From: Xanthobacteraceae bacterium
GTDB lineage: Bacteria; Pseudomonadota; Alphaproteobacteria; Rhizobiales; Xanthobacteraceae
Reading direction: 5' to 3'
DNA length: 16,008 bases
NCBI GenBank assembly: GCA_030037185.1
Contig: JASHRR010001127.1
Location: 1 to 16,008 of the forward strand
This document shows positions 7,842 through 15,518 of this stretch, piece after piece. The notes beneath the pieces were generated by a model. That model was not told the origin of the DNA and searched no databases. It saw nothing but the letters and a program-made list of their open reading frames with translations. A program made the position numbers and the translations under genes. Numbering within the stretch: position 1 is the stretch's first letter; each line of letters begins with the position of its first letter.

Positions 7842-8876
7842 TTACCATGTTGACAGCTGCGCCGCAGACTGTCCCGTCGCTTTGGCGAGAAATGCCAAAT
7901 CAATGTATTCGTCGACGCGGTTGGAGTAATCCTCTTTGACCCAACCGAGATCACGCAACTCCCTCGCCATGGCTTTGAGGTCAGCGACGTTGGTGCGATA
8001 ACTGTATTTCACGAACTGCCGCTCCTGCATGGTGATCACAGCATCGGGCAGGCGGGAATACTTTCGCTCTAACTCGATCCGCAAGTCCGCGTTGTCCATG
8101 AACGTGTCCATCGCCTGCACGAGCGAGGAAACGATGCGCTGCACGAATGCGGGCCGATCGCGCGCTAATTTGCGGTTGACGATGAAACCGATCTCCTGCT
8201 TGCCCCATCCCTCCCCGTAGAGGTGGCGCACAAGCTTGGCGTTGCCCTGGTCGATCGCGATGGCGCCAAACACGCAGAGCGTCATCGCCATATCAACTTC
8301 ACCGGCCTCCAGCGCGCGCGGGAGGTTCGGGAAGGGGATGTTGACGATCTGAGTGTCGTGTTCGCCATCGAGGCCGAGCGACTTCATGTAGAGTAACAGC
8401 TTAGCATGCTGCATTGAACCGGTCGGCACGCCGATCGTGACCGGCTTGCCTTGCCGCGTGCGCGCCAGGATGGCTTCCTTCAACGCAGCGTCGGTCGTTG
8501 GCGCGTCGAACCCCTTGCCGGCGACCAGTACATTATACCCCCCGCCCCATCCGGAAACCCACACAACGTCGATGCCTTCGCTGATCGCCCGTACCATATG
8601 CTGGGTCGTCGCGTTGGTGATGTCGAGCTCGCCCTGATCGAGCGCGAGCAGGCAGGACGTGGCGTCCCGAAAATCCTTCATATCGTATTTCAGCGCGTAC
8701 TTCTTCTCGATACTCGGCAATACGGTCCGCAACGCGCCGAGCGTGCCGATCACCGTCCCATAACGAACAACATCGTCCCCGCGCGTGCACGTCGAGACGA
8801 GCCCGCCTACACCGATCGCCGCGAGAGGGAGCGATGAAAGCCAGACGGTACGTCTTGTGATCTGAGGTCCTGTCAC
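7842..8876 (-). CDS. ABC-type substrate-binding protein, NMT1/SsuA/NrtA-like
   Basis: 344 residues from a GTG at 8876, chosen because GGAGG stands upstream and an export signal follows; the frame stays open to 9059 but that extension is arginine-rich and lacks signal character. The N-terminus ITRRTVWLSSLPLAAIGVGG has a twin arginine before a hydrophobic stretch, so Tat export is possible. Cys30 (VSTC) is a poor lipobox. The fold signature is YGTVIGTLGALRTVLPSIEK (39-58), LLALDQGELDITNAT (76-90), VSGWGGGYNVLVAGKGFDAP (107-126), VTIGVPTGSMQHAKLLLYMK (146-165) and RALEAGEVDMAM (187-198). This matches periplasmic proteins that bind sulfonates, nitrate, taurine or thiamine precursors. No ABC permease or ATPase is present in the window, so the ligand and transporter are unknown. 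The di-heme cytochrome gene lies downstream on the same strand. Confidence 0.8.
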   Translation of the reverse strand: MTGPQITRRTVWLSSLPLAAIGVGGLVSTCTRGDDVVRYGTVIGTLGALRTVLPSIEKKYALKYDMKDFRDATSCLLALDQGELDITNATTQHMVRAISEGIDVVWVSGWGGGYNVLVAGKGFDAPTTDAALKEAILARTRQGKPVTIGVPTGSMQHAKLLLYMKSLGLDGEHDTQIVNIPFPNLPRALEAGEVDMAMTLCVFGAIAIDQGNAKLVRHLYGEGWGKQEIGFIVNRKLARDRPAFVQRIVSSLVQAMDTFMDNADLRIELERKYSRLPDAVITMQERQFVKYSYRTNVADLKAMARELRDLGWVKEDYSNRVDEYIDLAFLAKATGQSAAQLSTW

Positions 8877-9269
8877 GCGTTCCCCCCTCCGGTTGGTCGT
8901 TAGCCGAATGAAAGCGCCGTCCGCCAATCGCTGCCGCCGGCAGGAGGCCCTTCTCCCCGGGAAATGCATAGGCTTTTTTCTGCTGTGGCTTGCAACGTTC
9001 TCAACAGTAATCCATCGTAGTCGTGCTCGCAAGACGGCAGTCCCTAGATCAGCTTCCACATAACATGCTCCACTGATCTTTCTCTTATTCCTAGGAGCTG
9101 AATAATAAATCGGGAGGCTATACTCGACTTTCCCCGCAAATTACGCGACTAATTTCACAGATTTTCTTGAAGATAACTTTCGCTCTAGAATTGTTCCTCA
9201 CTAGCCCCAAAGCAGGCACAATTGCCTGAGATTATCCTTAAGCGGGTTGGTTTACGGGAGGGGCGAACC
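8877..9269. promoter_or_regulatory. Divergent intergenic region between two substrate-binding protein genes
   Basis: About 390 bp separating the starts of the minus-strand NMT1-like gene and the plus-strand TAXI gene. The right half (about 9060-9220) is clearly more AT-rich than its surroundings and is the likely site of promoters for both directions, but I could not assign a -35/-10 pair with proper spacing. A shared regulator would bind here. Ribosome sites are good at both ends: GGAGG before the GTG at 8876 and GGGAGG before the ATG at 9270. Confidence 0.45.
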
Positions 9270-10418
9270 ATGCGGCACTTCATCGTAGCGGGGGCGTTCG
9301 CAGTTGGTTTTGGATTCTTGGCGGTCGGCATTGCGCAGGTAGGTGGCCAGACCATTCCGAAATCTCTTCAAGAGGGCGGACCCGACGAGATTATTAAACA
9401 GCGCGAGAACGCCTGGACGGTCGGCCTTGCCGGCGGCGCTTTTGACGGTACGTACCTGCGTTTAGCCGACGAGCTCGGAAAAGTACTTGACGATGGTGAC
9501 CAGTTGCGCGTGCTTCCGATGATTACGCACGGCGCCGCCGGCAACCTGCAAGACCTCCTCTATCTTCGTGGCATCGACGTCGCGTTCACCCAATCGGATG
9601 TCTTCGAATATTTCCGTACAGAGCGCAAGACGCCCCACCTGGAGGAGCGGATCCGCTACATCATCCGCCTTCCGATCGCCGAGTTCCATCTTTCAGTGCG
9701 ACCGGAAATCCAGACCCTTGAAGATCTGCGCGGCAAGAAGGTTGTGTTAGGTCCACCTGGCGCGTCATCGACGCTGACTGGTCCGATCGTCTTCCAGCGT
9801 CTCAACATTCCGATCGAGCCAGTCTTCAGCGATTTTTTAACGGGCTATAAGATGCTTCTGGCCGGTCAAGTCCAGGGCTTTCTCGGAACGGTGTCCAAAC
9901 CCGTCGATTTCTGGGTGCAAAAGTCGCGGGAAATGCGAGAAAACGGCATTCATCTCATGTCGGTCCCCTTTTCCAAGGCTTTCGCCGACATCTATGCCAT
10001 AGGTGAGTTCACCAACGCGGATTATCCGATTTTGATACCGCCGGGACAGAGGATCGACACCATTGCGGTGCCGTCCGTGCTCGCCGTCTATAATTGGCCG
10101 AAGAACAGCGACAGGTATCGCCGCGTCGAACGGTTCGTCCAGTATCTGTTTACGCGCTGGGACAAGCTGACCCAGCCGCCCTTCCACCCGAGATGGCGCG
10201 ACGTCAACTTGGCTGCCACAGTTCCAGGCTGGACCAGGTTCAGCGTGGCCGACGAAATGCTGCAGCGTACGGCGCAGAGTCCCGGCGAACAGACGCTTAG
10301 TCGCGACTTTCAGACCTATATGAGTCGGGAGGTGCAGGCGGTGCCGCGAAACGAGGCCGAGCGGGACGCCGTGTTTCGCCAATTCCTGCTCTGGCGCGAG
10401 CAACAGCGCAAACAGTGA
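9270..10418 (+). CDS. TAXI family TRAP transporter solute-binding protein
   Basis: 382 residues from the ATG at 9270, preceded by GGGAGG at good spacing; a frame 16 codons longer exists but lacks a ribosome site. Residues 1-22 (MRHFIVAGAFAVGFGFLAVG and on) are a signal peptide. The TAXI pattern is present: WTVGLAGGAFDGTYLRLADE (49-68), MITHGAAGNLQDLLYLRGID (84-103) then VAFTQSDVFEYF, and LEDLRGKKVVLGPPGASS with a following LTGPIVFQRL. These proteins bind small organic acids or amino acids in the periplasm and deliver them to a DctQ/DctM-type membrane pair, often a fused TRAP permease. No such permease is encoded here. The tail past about 290, rich in basic and aromatic residues (RRVERFVQYLFTRWDKL), is longer than in typical TAXI proteins. 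Divergent from the NMT1-like binding protein. Confidence 0.8.
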   Translation: MRHFIVAGAFAVGFGFLAVGIAQVGGQTIPKSLQEGGPDEIIKQRENAWTVGLAGGAFDGTYLRLADELGKVLDDGDQLRVLPMITHGAAGNLQDLLYLRGIDVAFTQSDVFEYFRTERKTPHLEERIRYIIRLPIAEFHLSVRPEIQTLEDLRGKKVVLGPPGASSTLTGPIVFQRLNIPIEPVFSDFLTGYKMLLAGQVQGFLGTVSKPVDFWVQKSREMRENGIHLMSVPFSKAFADIYAIGEFTNADYPILIPPGQRIDTIAVPSVLAVYNWPKNSDRYRRVERFVQYLFTRWDKLTQPPFHPRWRDVNLAATVPGWTRFSVADEMLQRTAQSPGEQTLSRDFQTYMSREVQAVPRNEAERDAVFRQFLLWREQQRKQ

Positions 10419-10638
10419 ACGCCCCCTCGAGTCACTCTCTCGCTTAGTCCGCTGCACTTATGACCGCATCACCGCTGAAGTGGAGTTCCGCCCTGCCTCG
10501 GCGCAAGGGGGAACCAGCCGCCCCACGATGCCGACCATACGGCGCCATAACTATCGAGGCCGTTTCTTTCGCATTCGCTCTGAGGGTCGATCATTATGCG
10601 GCGCGCCACCAGATCAGTCAGGCATTTGGAGAGTTCGT

Positions 10639-11475
10639 ATGAACCAACAGGAAGCACGATTGTTGGACTATGTGCTCGGACATTCGGCTGATGAATACGA
10701 GCGGCTTCGCCGTCAAGCCGAGACGTTTAAATCCGTCACCGCGCGACTGTTTCGCTCGATAGGCCTGCAGCCCGGATGGAGGTGTCTCGACCTCGGCTGT
10801 GGACCTGGCGAAACCATGCGTATGATGGGAGAAATCGTCGGCCCTTCAGGCGAGGTGATCGGACTGGACCGCGACGCCGAAGCAGGACGTGATGCCGTTA
10901 AACGGCTGCGGGCAATCGGAACAAGTCGCTACCGCTTCATCGAAGCGAACGTGGAGAACACTGAAGAGATCGGCGGCGAGCTTTACGATCTCACCTTCGC
11001 ACGGCTTGCGCTCCTGTTCACCCGAGACCCGGTCGCCGTGCTTCGCAGAATGCACAGGTGGACGAAGCCCGGCGGGATCATCGCCGTTCAGGACTTGTAC
11101 CCGCGGACGATGAACCTGTACCCGAAGCTCGAAGCCTGCTCCGAACTCATGCGAGTCATCCTTGAAACTTGCGAGCGGTCGGGTCAGGACATGGAATTCG
11201 CTTTCAAACTTCCGGTCTATTTTATTGAAGCTCACATAGGCGCGCCAGATGGCACTGACGTCAGTCTTCCCATGACATCACTTGAACCTTTCATCGCGCA
11301 TCACGAGGCCCTGTGCCGCAGTCTTCTGCCCCGGGCGATCGCGTTGGGCGTCACGACGCATGCGCGGATGCAAAGCGTGTTTCGAGACATTGAGCAGGCA
11401 GCCGTCGGCGGACGCCAATATTCGGCGCTGTGGCCGGCAATGATCGGCGTGTGGAAGCGCAAGCCAATGCCGTAA
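10639..11475 (+). CDS. Class I SAM-dependent methyltransferase
   Basis: 278 residues from the ATG at 10639, with GGAGAG seven bases before it; a longer frame from 10480 has no ribosome site and a low-complexity start. Motif I is CLDLGCGPGETMRMMGEIVG (49-68), the acidic ribose-binding loop is VIGLDRDAEA (73-82), EANVEN lies near 102, and RRMHRWTKPGGIIAVQDLYP (136-155) is the post-II/III region. This is the Methyltransf_11/25-like fold using S-adenosylmethionine. The acceptor is not evident. The helical N-terminal cap (about 1-40) and the C-terminal half past 160 (CERSGQDMEF, GRQYSALWPAMIGVW) resemble small-molecule or natural-product methyltransferases. It follows the TAXI gene by 220 bp, so it may have its own promoter. 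Cytoplasmic, no TM segments. Confidence 0.8.
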   Translation: MNQQEARLLDYVLGHSADEYERLRRQAETFKSVTARLFRSIGLQPGWRCLDLGCGPGETMRMMGEIVGPSGEVIGLDRDAEAGRDAVKRLRAIGTSRYRFIEANVENTEEIGGELYDLTFARLALLFTRDPVAVLRRMHRWTKPGGIIAVQDLYPRTMNLYPKLEACSELMRVILETCERSGQDMEFAFKLPVYFIEAHIGAPDGTDVSLPMTSLEPFIAHHEALCRSLLPRAIALGVTTHARMQSVFRDIEQAAVGGRQYSALWPAMIGVWKRKPMP

Positions 11476-11546
11476 TCTGAAATCCATGATATTGTATAAT
11501 GAATTAATTCACGACGGCTCCGTATAAAAACTGACTTTTTTGTAAG

Positions 11547-11575
11547 TTGATTGCTTGGATTTGAAGGTTTATTAA
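11547..11575 (+). promoter_or_regulatory. Possible sigma-70 promoter upstream of the Sel1-like gene
   Basis: TTGATT at 11547-11552 and TATTAA at 11570-11575 are 17 bases apart, each matching the consensus at four of six positions, in a sharply AT-rich dip after the methyltransferase stop. A start near 11582 would leave a leader of about 90 bases before the ATG at 11669. Found by eye only. Confidence 0.3.
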
Positions 11576-11668
11576 TCTTCCCAGATATTTACATGCCATA
11601 GCCTCACTCTGTCCTCTGTTCGGCAGAGGCCGCAGCGGGTTTTGCAGGCCGGGCCGATCAACCGCACG

Positions 11669-12475
11669 ATGAACATCTCTCCGGAAACAGTGGCTCGACT
11701 TGCTGCAATGATAGCAACCGTGAGCGCGGGATTTGCGGTCTCTGGTGCTGTCGTTGCGAGTAGGAGTGCGCTTGCAGCGATGAAAATCGCCTGCGCGGCG
11801 AAGATGAGCGAGCAAAAGAAAAGCGGGACGCGACCTCCACCGATCACTATCACGGTAAACAGAAAGATGGACTCGGCGAACAACTTTACCGGGGCGATAA
11901 ACACACCGTTCGGGATCGTTCTGACAATTCTTTTCTCCATCGCTTTCGGGGTTGGTCTTAATCTACTATTGTCCGAAAGTGCCCCCCCGAGGGCACTCGT
12001 CCCGGCGTTCAAGCCTGCGGCGTCAGCCAGTATGCGAGCCGTCTCGGCGCCGCCCCCACCGACCGCCACCGCCGCGGCGCCAGCGAGTGCGGCAGCCGTC
12101 TCGGCGCCACCTCCACCGACCGCCACCGCTGCGGCGCCAGCAAGTGCGGCAGCCGTCTCGACGCCACCTCCACCGACCGCCACCGCCGCGGCGCCCGATC
12201 ACAGCGAAATCGCTGGCCTGCTCGCACGTGGACGGTCCTATCTTTCCGATGGGGATGTTGCGCTGGCGCGGGTGTTTTTACGCAGAGCGGCCGCGCGCGA
12301 TGATCCGGAGGCCGCACTAGCTCTCGCCGGGACTTACGATCCGGCGGAGCTGAGACGTCTCGGCATCCCCAATTTCGAGGTTCAGGCTGACCCGTCGAAA
12401 GCGCGGGAGTGGTATCGCAAGGCAGCCGATTTGGGCTCCGCCGGGGCGGCTTTACGATTGGAGCAGGTTCCATGA
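11669..12475 (+). CDS. Membrane-anchored Pro/Ala-repeat protein with Sel1/TPR-like C-terminus
   Basis: 268 residues if begun at the ATG at 11669; the start is uncertain. ATGs at 11780 and 11804 (MSEQKK) are alternatives and none has a strong ribosome site. A TM helix spans about 76-101 (INTPFGIVLTILFSIAFGVG and on), and a weaker hydrophobic stretch lies near residues 13-33 if the long form is used. Residues 125-177 are three copies of a 19-residue unit (VSAPPPPTATAAAPASAAA), a flexible linker. The tail, from SEIAGLLARGRSYLSDGDVA to KAREWYRKAADLGSAGAALR (about 179-261), has the paired-helix spacing of Sel1/TPR repeats, which mediate protein contacts. Likely an inner-membrane protein placing a small Sel1 domain across a linker, probably on the periplasmic side. 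Partner unknown. Confidence 0.7.
   Translation: MNISPETVARLAAMIATVSAGFAVSGAVVASRSALAAMKIACAAKMSEQKKSGTRPPPITITVNRKMDSANNFTGAINTPFGIVLTILFSIAFGVGLNLLLSESAPPRALVPAFKPAASASMRAVSAPPPPTATAAAPASAAAVSAPPPPTATAAAPASAAAVSTPPPPTATAAAPDHSEIAGLLARGRSYLSDGDVALARVFLRRAAARDDPEAALALAGTYDPAELRRLGIPNFEVQADPSKAREWYRKAADLGSAGAALRLEQVP
12041..12195 (+). repeat. 57-bp in-frame tandem repeat (2.7 copies)
   Basis: Units at 12041-12097, 12098-12154 and a partial third at 12155-12195 are nearly identical, with a few silent or conservative changes. Each encodes 19 residues of Pro/Ala/Thr-rich linker in the Sel1-like protein. The high identity at DNA level points to recent slippage or unequal exchange, so copy number may vary between strains. 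Confidence 0.85.
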
Positions 12476-12951
12476 GGGCCGCTGTCGTCGCCTTGAGCGT
12501 CTAACGCCTTCGGTACCTGCCGACGTATGGGCAGGCGTCCGTAGTGTGTATCAATTCTTCTCACACGCGTTGCAGTCAGACGGGACGGAAACAGGGGTTC
12601 CTCGACGCCACAATGTTTGTCTGGCTTGCAGCGGTATTGCGATCCATCATGAAGTAATAAGGCCCAACAACAATTCAGCACAGGTCGCGCTGAATCCTGG
12701 AGGTCAGGATTTTCGAACTGCTTGCCCGTCGTGCGGTAGCTCCTCTCTGCAACGTAGCTTGGGCCGTTGTCCTAACCCCAACGCCTCACCCGCTCAGCCT
12801 AAAGGCCGCGGCTTTGGCCCCAGCCTCACGGAGACTGGATAGAGGACTTCCCCCTCCAAGCTACCGATCATATCGGCACGCGTGATGTGGCGAAGGATTA
12901 GCGAAGCGCAAGGGCGTTGCCATGAGGCCCACCCGCTGAGCCGTCCGGTGT
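12476..12951. other. Gene-free stretch after the Sel1-like gene
   Basis: About 475 bp with no supported gene; open frames of up to 98 codons show no motif, ribosome site or coherent composition. A 6-bp stem (CCTGCC at 12516-12521 with GGCAGG at 12530-12535) about 40 bp after the Sel1-like stop might help end transcription, but no T-run follows. No IS ends, tRNA or CRISPR-like repeats were seen. Confidence 0.4.
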
Positions 12952-13669
12952 TTGCGCGCCCTGGTAACCGGCCCCTTTCGAGCCATCGGACCAAGCGCAA
13001 ACGTCGCCGAATTCTTCGGTCCCGTCTGCAGGGCACGCGGGATCGTCAGATTGATCGGCCGCTTGCAGGTGCCGCCAACCGTCCTCATCAGCGGTTGGGC
13101 GATTGACTGGTATGGCCTTCGCGGCACGAGGAATTGGACCTCGGGGGCATCGACTGCTTGTCGCGCTCATTATGTGTCCGATGGGAAAGAGCTGCGACGA
13201 TTGCCGGGGCATTCGGTGTCCGGGTTGTGTACCTACGTATTGGTCTCGTGCTGGGCGCCGAGGGCGGGATGCTTTCACGAATGCTGACACCATTCGAGTT
13301 AGGCCTCGGCGGCCCGTTCGGCGCCGGCCGTCATTGGATGAGCTGGATTCACCGGGACGATCTGGGGGTCCGTCTGATTGTTCACGCGATCACGACGCCA
13401 AGTCCGTTCGGCCCGGTCAACGCAACGGCGCCGGTGCCGGTGACGAATGCGGCTTTCGTTGCGGCGTTGGGTTGGGCCCTTGCGCGACCGGCGGCCCTCC
13501 CGATGCCGGCTGGCCACTCCGTATCGCGCTCGGCGCGTTCGCTGAAGAACTTCTGCTCAATGGCCAGCGAGTGATGCCGATAGCCGCCTTGCAGAGCCGC
13601 TTCCGCTTCATCTACCCAGCGATCGATGATGCGCTCGCCGCGATCGCCGGGCGGGCACAAATCTCCTGA
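12952..13669 (+). pseudogene. Frameshifted, 5'-degraded TIGR01777-family NAD(P)-dependent epimerase (YfcH-like)
   Basis: Three frames carry consecutive parts of one protein. First, RARGIVRLIGRLQVPPTVLI and SGWAIDWYGLRG (about 13030-13125) match the middle of the family, where SASAIGYYG is usual. Next, WERAATIAGAFGVRVVYLRI, LGLGGPFGAGRHWMSWIHRD and GPVNATAPVPVTNAAF (13134 to about 13511) match the core and the substrate side. After a 1-bp loss near 13510, PLRIALGAFAEELLLNGQRV and RFRFIYPAIDDALAAIAG (to the TGA at 13669) match the C-terminal DUF1731 domain. Most of the Rossmann N-terminus is gone; RALVTGPFRAIG at about 12955 may be its last trace, which would imply an internal deletion of roughly 60-70 codons. 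Intact members are about 300-residue SDR-like proteins of poorly known function. The 13134-13574 frame alone could still be read but lacks the cofactor site, so loss of function is very likely. Confidence 0.75.
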
Positions 13670-14345
13670 GCGAAGCCCTGCCGGGTGCGAACCGGTCCGC
13701 GCCTGCTGGCCCTCTGCATGGCCAATGAATGCGGCAAACCGTTTGATGCACCAACGCTGACGGTCTTTTCTTGGTCGAGCCGACGTCGTCATTCGCCCGA
13801 AGACTGCCAAAATCGACCGATCGATGTCGATAGTTGCCAAAACCGAACAGATCGCCAGCGGCACGCGACGACCGAGCCGCGATGTGGGATGGTTCGGCAA
13901 GTGCGGCACCGACCGCCAGCACGCCCACACTCACTGCGCCAACCGAGTGGCTTGCTTTGCGGCAATCGTTCCGTGACGGCTCGCCCGGCCTGCAAAGCCG
14001 ATATGCCACATTTTAATCTGCATTGTTTATGCGCACCTTGATACGCTGCTGTCCCTCGCAGGGTCGCGTTTTGAGTCTCCCGTGCCTTCGCAGCCGTCCG
14101 CGCGATGACGCGAGTGGTGTGAAAAAACAGTTTGCCTTTGTCGGTTGTGGACAGCCGAATTGTAGTGCTCGCGCCGCGGTATCAGCCAGGACGGCAGAAT
14201 GATCACCAAGGCCGCCAGTCGATCCGGCGCCTGCGACAAACGGGGCTTGGGTTGAACCTTATCGGGCGGTGAATTCCTCCGGTAGTGATGGGCGCTCTTC
14301 ACATGAATTTGCGGGTCGTCTCGCCACGTAACCACTTCCATAAAT
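13670..14345. other. Gene-free stretch between the epimerase relic and the Omp leader
   Basis: About 680 bp without a supported gene. A minus-strand frame near 13800-14000 includes a signal-like stretch (VGVLAVGAALAEPS), but it lacks a suitable ATG or ribosome site and the rest is low quality; it may be another relic. Nothing else was recognised on either strand. Confidence 0.4.
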
Positions 14346-14404
14346 TAACACCGAATTTACTCTTCTGAGATCCCGGAAACTAACATCGAATTTAATCTCC
14401 TGAG
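14346..14404. repeat. Imperfect 24-bp direct repeat with 35-bp period
   Basis: Two 24-base copies at 14346-14369 and 14381-14404 differ at three positions. Shared elements are TAACA, CGAATTTA and CTGAG in order. A further CGAATTT follows at 14407. The AT-rich block lies about 200 bp before the Omp25/31 start codon. The 35-bp period is not a whole number of helical turns of 10.5 (about 3.3). It could bind a regulator of the Omp gene or be a remnant of duplicated sequence. Confidence 0.55.
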
Positions 14405-14526
14405 CCCGAATTTGGTGGTATCAGCCGATTAACGATTTTTCTGCAAAAGATAGAAGGTCACGCCATTCACTCGTCATTAAGGTTTCGTAATTTCGCTGAT
14501 GAAAACGCATTGGCGGATTGATGAAT

Positions 14527-14538
14527 GTCATCGATGAC
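14527..14538. promoter_or_regulatory. 12-bp perfect palindrome GTCATCGATGAC upstream of the Omp gene
   Basis: The sequence equals its own reverse complement and lies about 70 bp before the Omp start codon, between a TTGATG and a TACTCC that could serve as a weak -35/-10 pair (17-bp gap). A dimeric repressor binding here would block such a promoter. No known operator is recognised. Confidence 0.35.
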
Positions 14539-14606
14539 GATACTCCTTTCCAAGATCGGGGCAGATCGAGGTTGGTTGGCAAACCTTGGGTTCGAGGGGA
14601 ATGGAA

Positions 14607-15305
14607 ATGAGAACAGATTCGCGGAGAGTATGTTCGCTTCTGGGCGTCGCGGCATGCAGCGGCGCAATGATCGTGTCCGCGCATTCAGCCGATATATCGG
14701 CAAGACAGCCCGCGACTGCCGCCTACACTCCGCAAGCCGTGAATTGGACCGGCTTTTATATCGGCGGGCACGTGGGCGGTGCCTGGGGCGACGTCAATTG
14801 GACTGACCCGGTCTCCGGATTGAGCAATAATCTCGCCAATGCCGGGATATTAGGGGGCGCCCAACTTGGCTTCAACTATCAGTTCGATTCGATCGTGTTC
14901 GGTTTCGAGGGAGATTTCTCGGCCACGAACCTCAGCAGCTCCGGTACAGACGCCGACGGGTTCGTCCACAGTACCAGCACGTACTGGACCTCCACCGTTG
15001 CCGGGCGATTGGGCTATGCGATCGATCGCGCGCTGTTCTTTGCAAAGGTCGGTGCCGCTTTCGCCGACGAGAGAGATAACGTGACCAGTCCCCTTGGTGC
15101 ATCTTCCGGCACCAGCACCACGCAAGTCGGCTGGACTGCCGGTGGAGGCGTGGAATATGCGATAGATCGCAACTGGTCGGCTAAGATCGAATATGATTAT
15201 CTTGGGTTTGGGTCTCAGAGCGTCCCAGCAGCTGCCGTCGGCGCGTCAGGCTCTGTCAGTCTGAATATTCAAAGGGTCGTGGCTGGAATCGACTATCGCT
15301 TCTGA
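14607..15305 (+). CDS. Outer-membrane beta-barrel protein, Omp25/Omp31 (OmpA-like barrel) family
   Basis: 232 residues from the ATG at 14607, chosen over the ATG at 14601 because GAGGGG then lies at a proper distance. A signal peptide covers about 1-28 (RRVCSLLGVAACSGAMIVSA). The mature start has the family hallmark VNWTGFYIGGHVGGAWGDVN (45-64). Alternating strands continue with LGGAQLGFNYQFDSIVFGFE (87-106), then GDFSAT, with STVAGRLGYAIDRALFFAKV (about 130-149), VGWTAGGGVEYAIDRNWSAK (about 173-192) and IEYDYLGFG, ending in VVAGIDYRF with the terminal Phe that marks barrels for BamA. These eight-stranded barrels are abundant surface proteins in alphaproteobacteria, with structural or adhesion roles. 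VAAC at 14-17 could be read as a lipobox, but the family normally uses signal peptidase I. Its upstream region holds a direct repeat and a palindrome. Convergent with the RND gene. Confidence 0.88.
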   Translation: MRTDSRRVCSLLGVAACSGAMIVSAHSADISARQPATAAYTPQAVNWTGFYIGGHVGGAWGDVNWTDPVSGLSNNLANAGILGGAQLGFNYQFDSIVFGFEGDFSATNLSSSGTDADGFVHSTSTYWTSTVAGRLGYAIDRALFFAKVGAAFADERDNVTSPLGASSGTSTTQVGWTAGGGVEYAIDRNWSAKIEYDYLGFGSQSVPAAAVGASGSVSLNIQRVVAGIDYRF

Positions 15306-15518
15306 ATCGCAGATAGACCCCTCCTCGTTTTGCCGGGGGTTTGAGGAACGCGCGGGCGGCGGCTCCCGACTGATGCAACAGACGGATGCAAGAGGTGAGG
15401 CCGGCGAAGGCCTGTGCCGCTGATAGCGCTGATCTAATTGCCTCCGCATAAGCTTGGCGGTTGGCGCGGATGCCTTTGCTGGCAGCGATGATCACCTCCC
15501 CGCGGGCACACACGGAGC

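Noticed and set aside
8876..9059. 61-codon upstream extension of the NMT1-like binding protein
   Set aside because: Arginine-rich and lacking signal character; GGAGG before the GTG at 8876 and the twin-arginine signal peptide place the start there.
8908..9063. 51-codon plus-strand frame with a short hydrophobic segment (GFFLLWLATFSTVI) in the divergent intergenic region
   Set aside because: No ribosome site before the ATG, rest of the frame basic and low quality, and it lies opposite the leader of the minus-strand binding-protein gene.
11572..12183. 203-codon minus-strand frame rich in Gly/Ala (AVAVGGGGAETAAALAG repeats)
   Set aside because: It is the mirror of the Pro/Ala repeat on the plus strand, where the protein has a TM helix and a Sel1-like tail.
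12546..12842. 98-codon plus-strand frame with two CxxC pairs (CLAC and CPSC)
   Set aside because: Composition is incoherent, no ribosome site, and the cysteine pairs are not followed by any known zinc-ribbon context.
13608..14009. Minus-strand frame with a signal-like stretch (VGVLAVGAALAEPS)
   Set aside because: The start is a GTG without ribosome site, the hydrophobic part is preceded by 25 unsuitable residues, and it overlaps the epimerase relic.
15317..15342. ACCCC...GGGGT hairpin followed by a few Ts just after the Omp stop
   Set aside because: Only five pairs with a 14-base loop and a three-base T-run; too weak to call a terminator.
15256..15513. 85-codon minus-strand frame starting with a GTG 5 bp after the RND stop
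   Set aside because: No Shine-Dalgarno, no recognisable motif, and it runs antisense into the end of the Omp gene.
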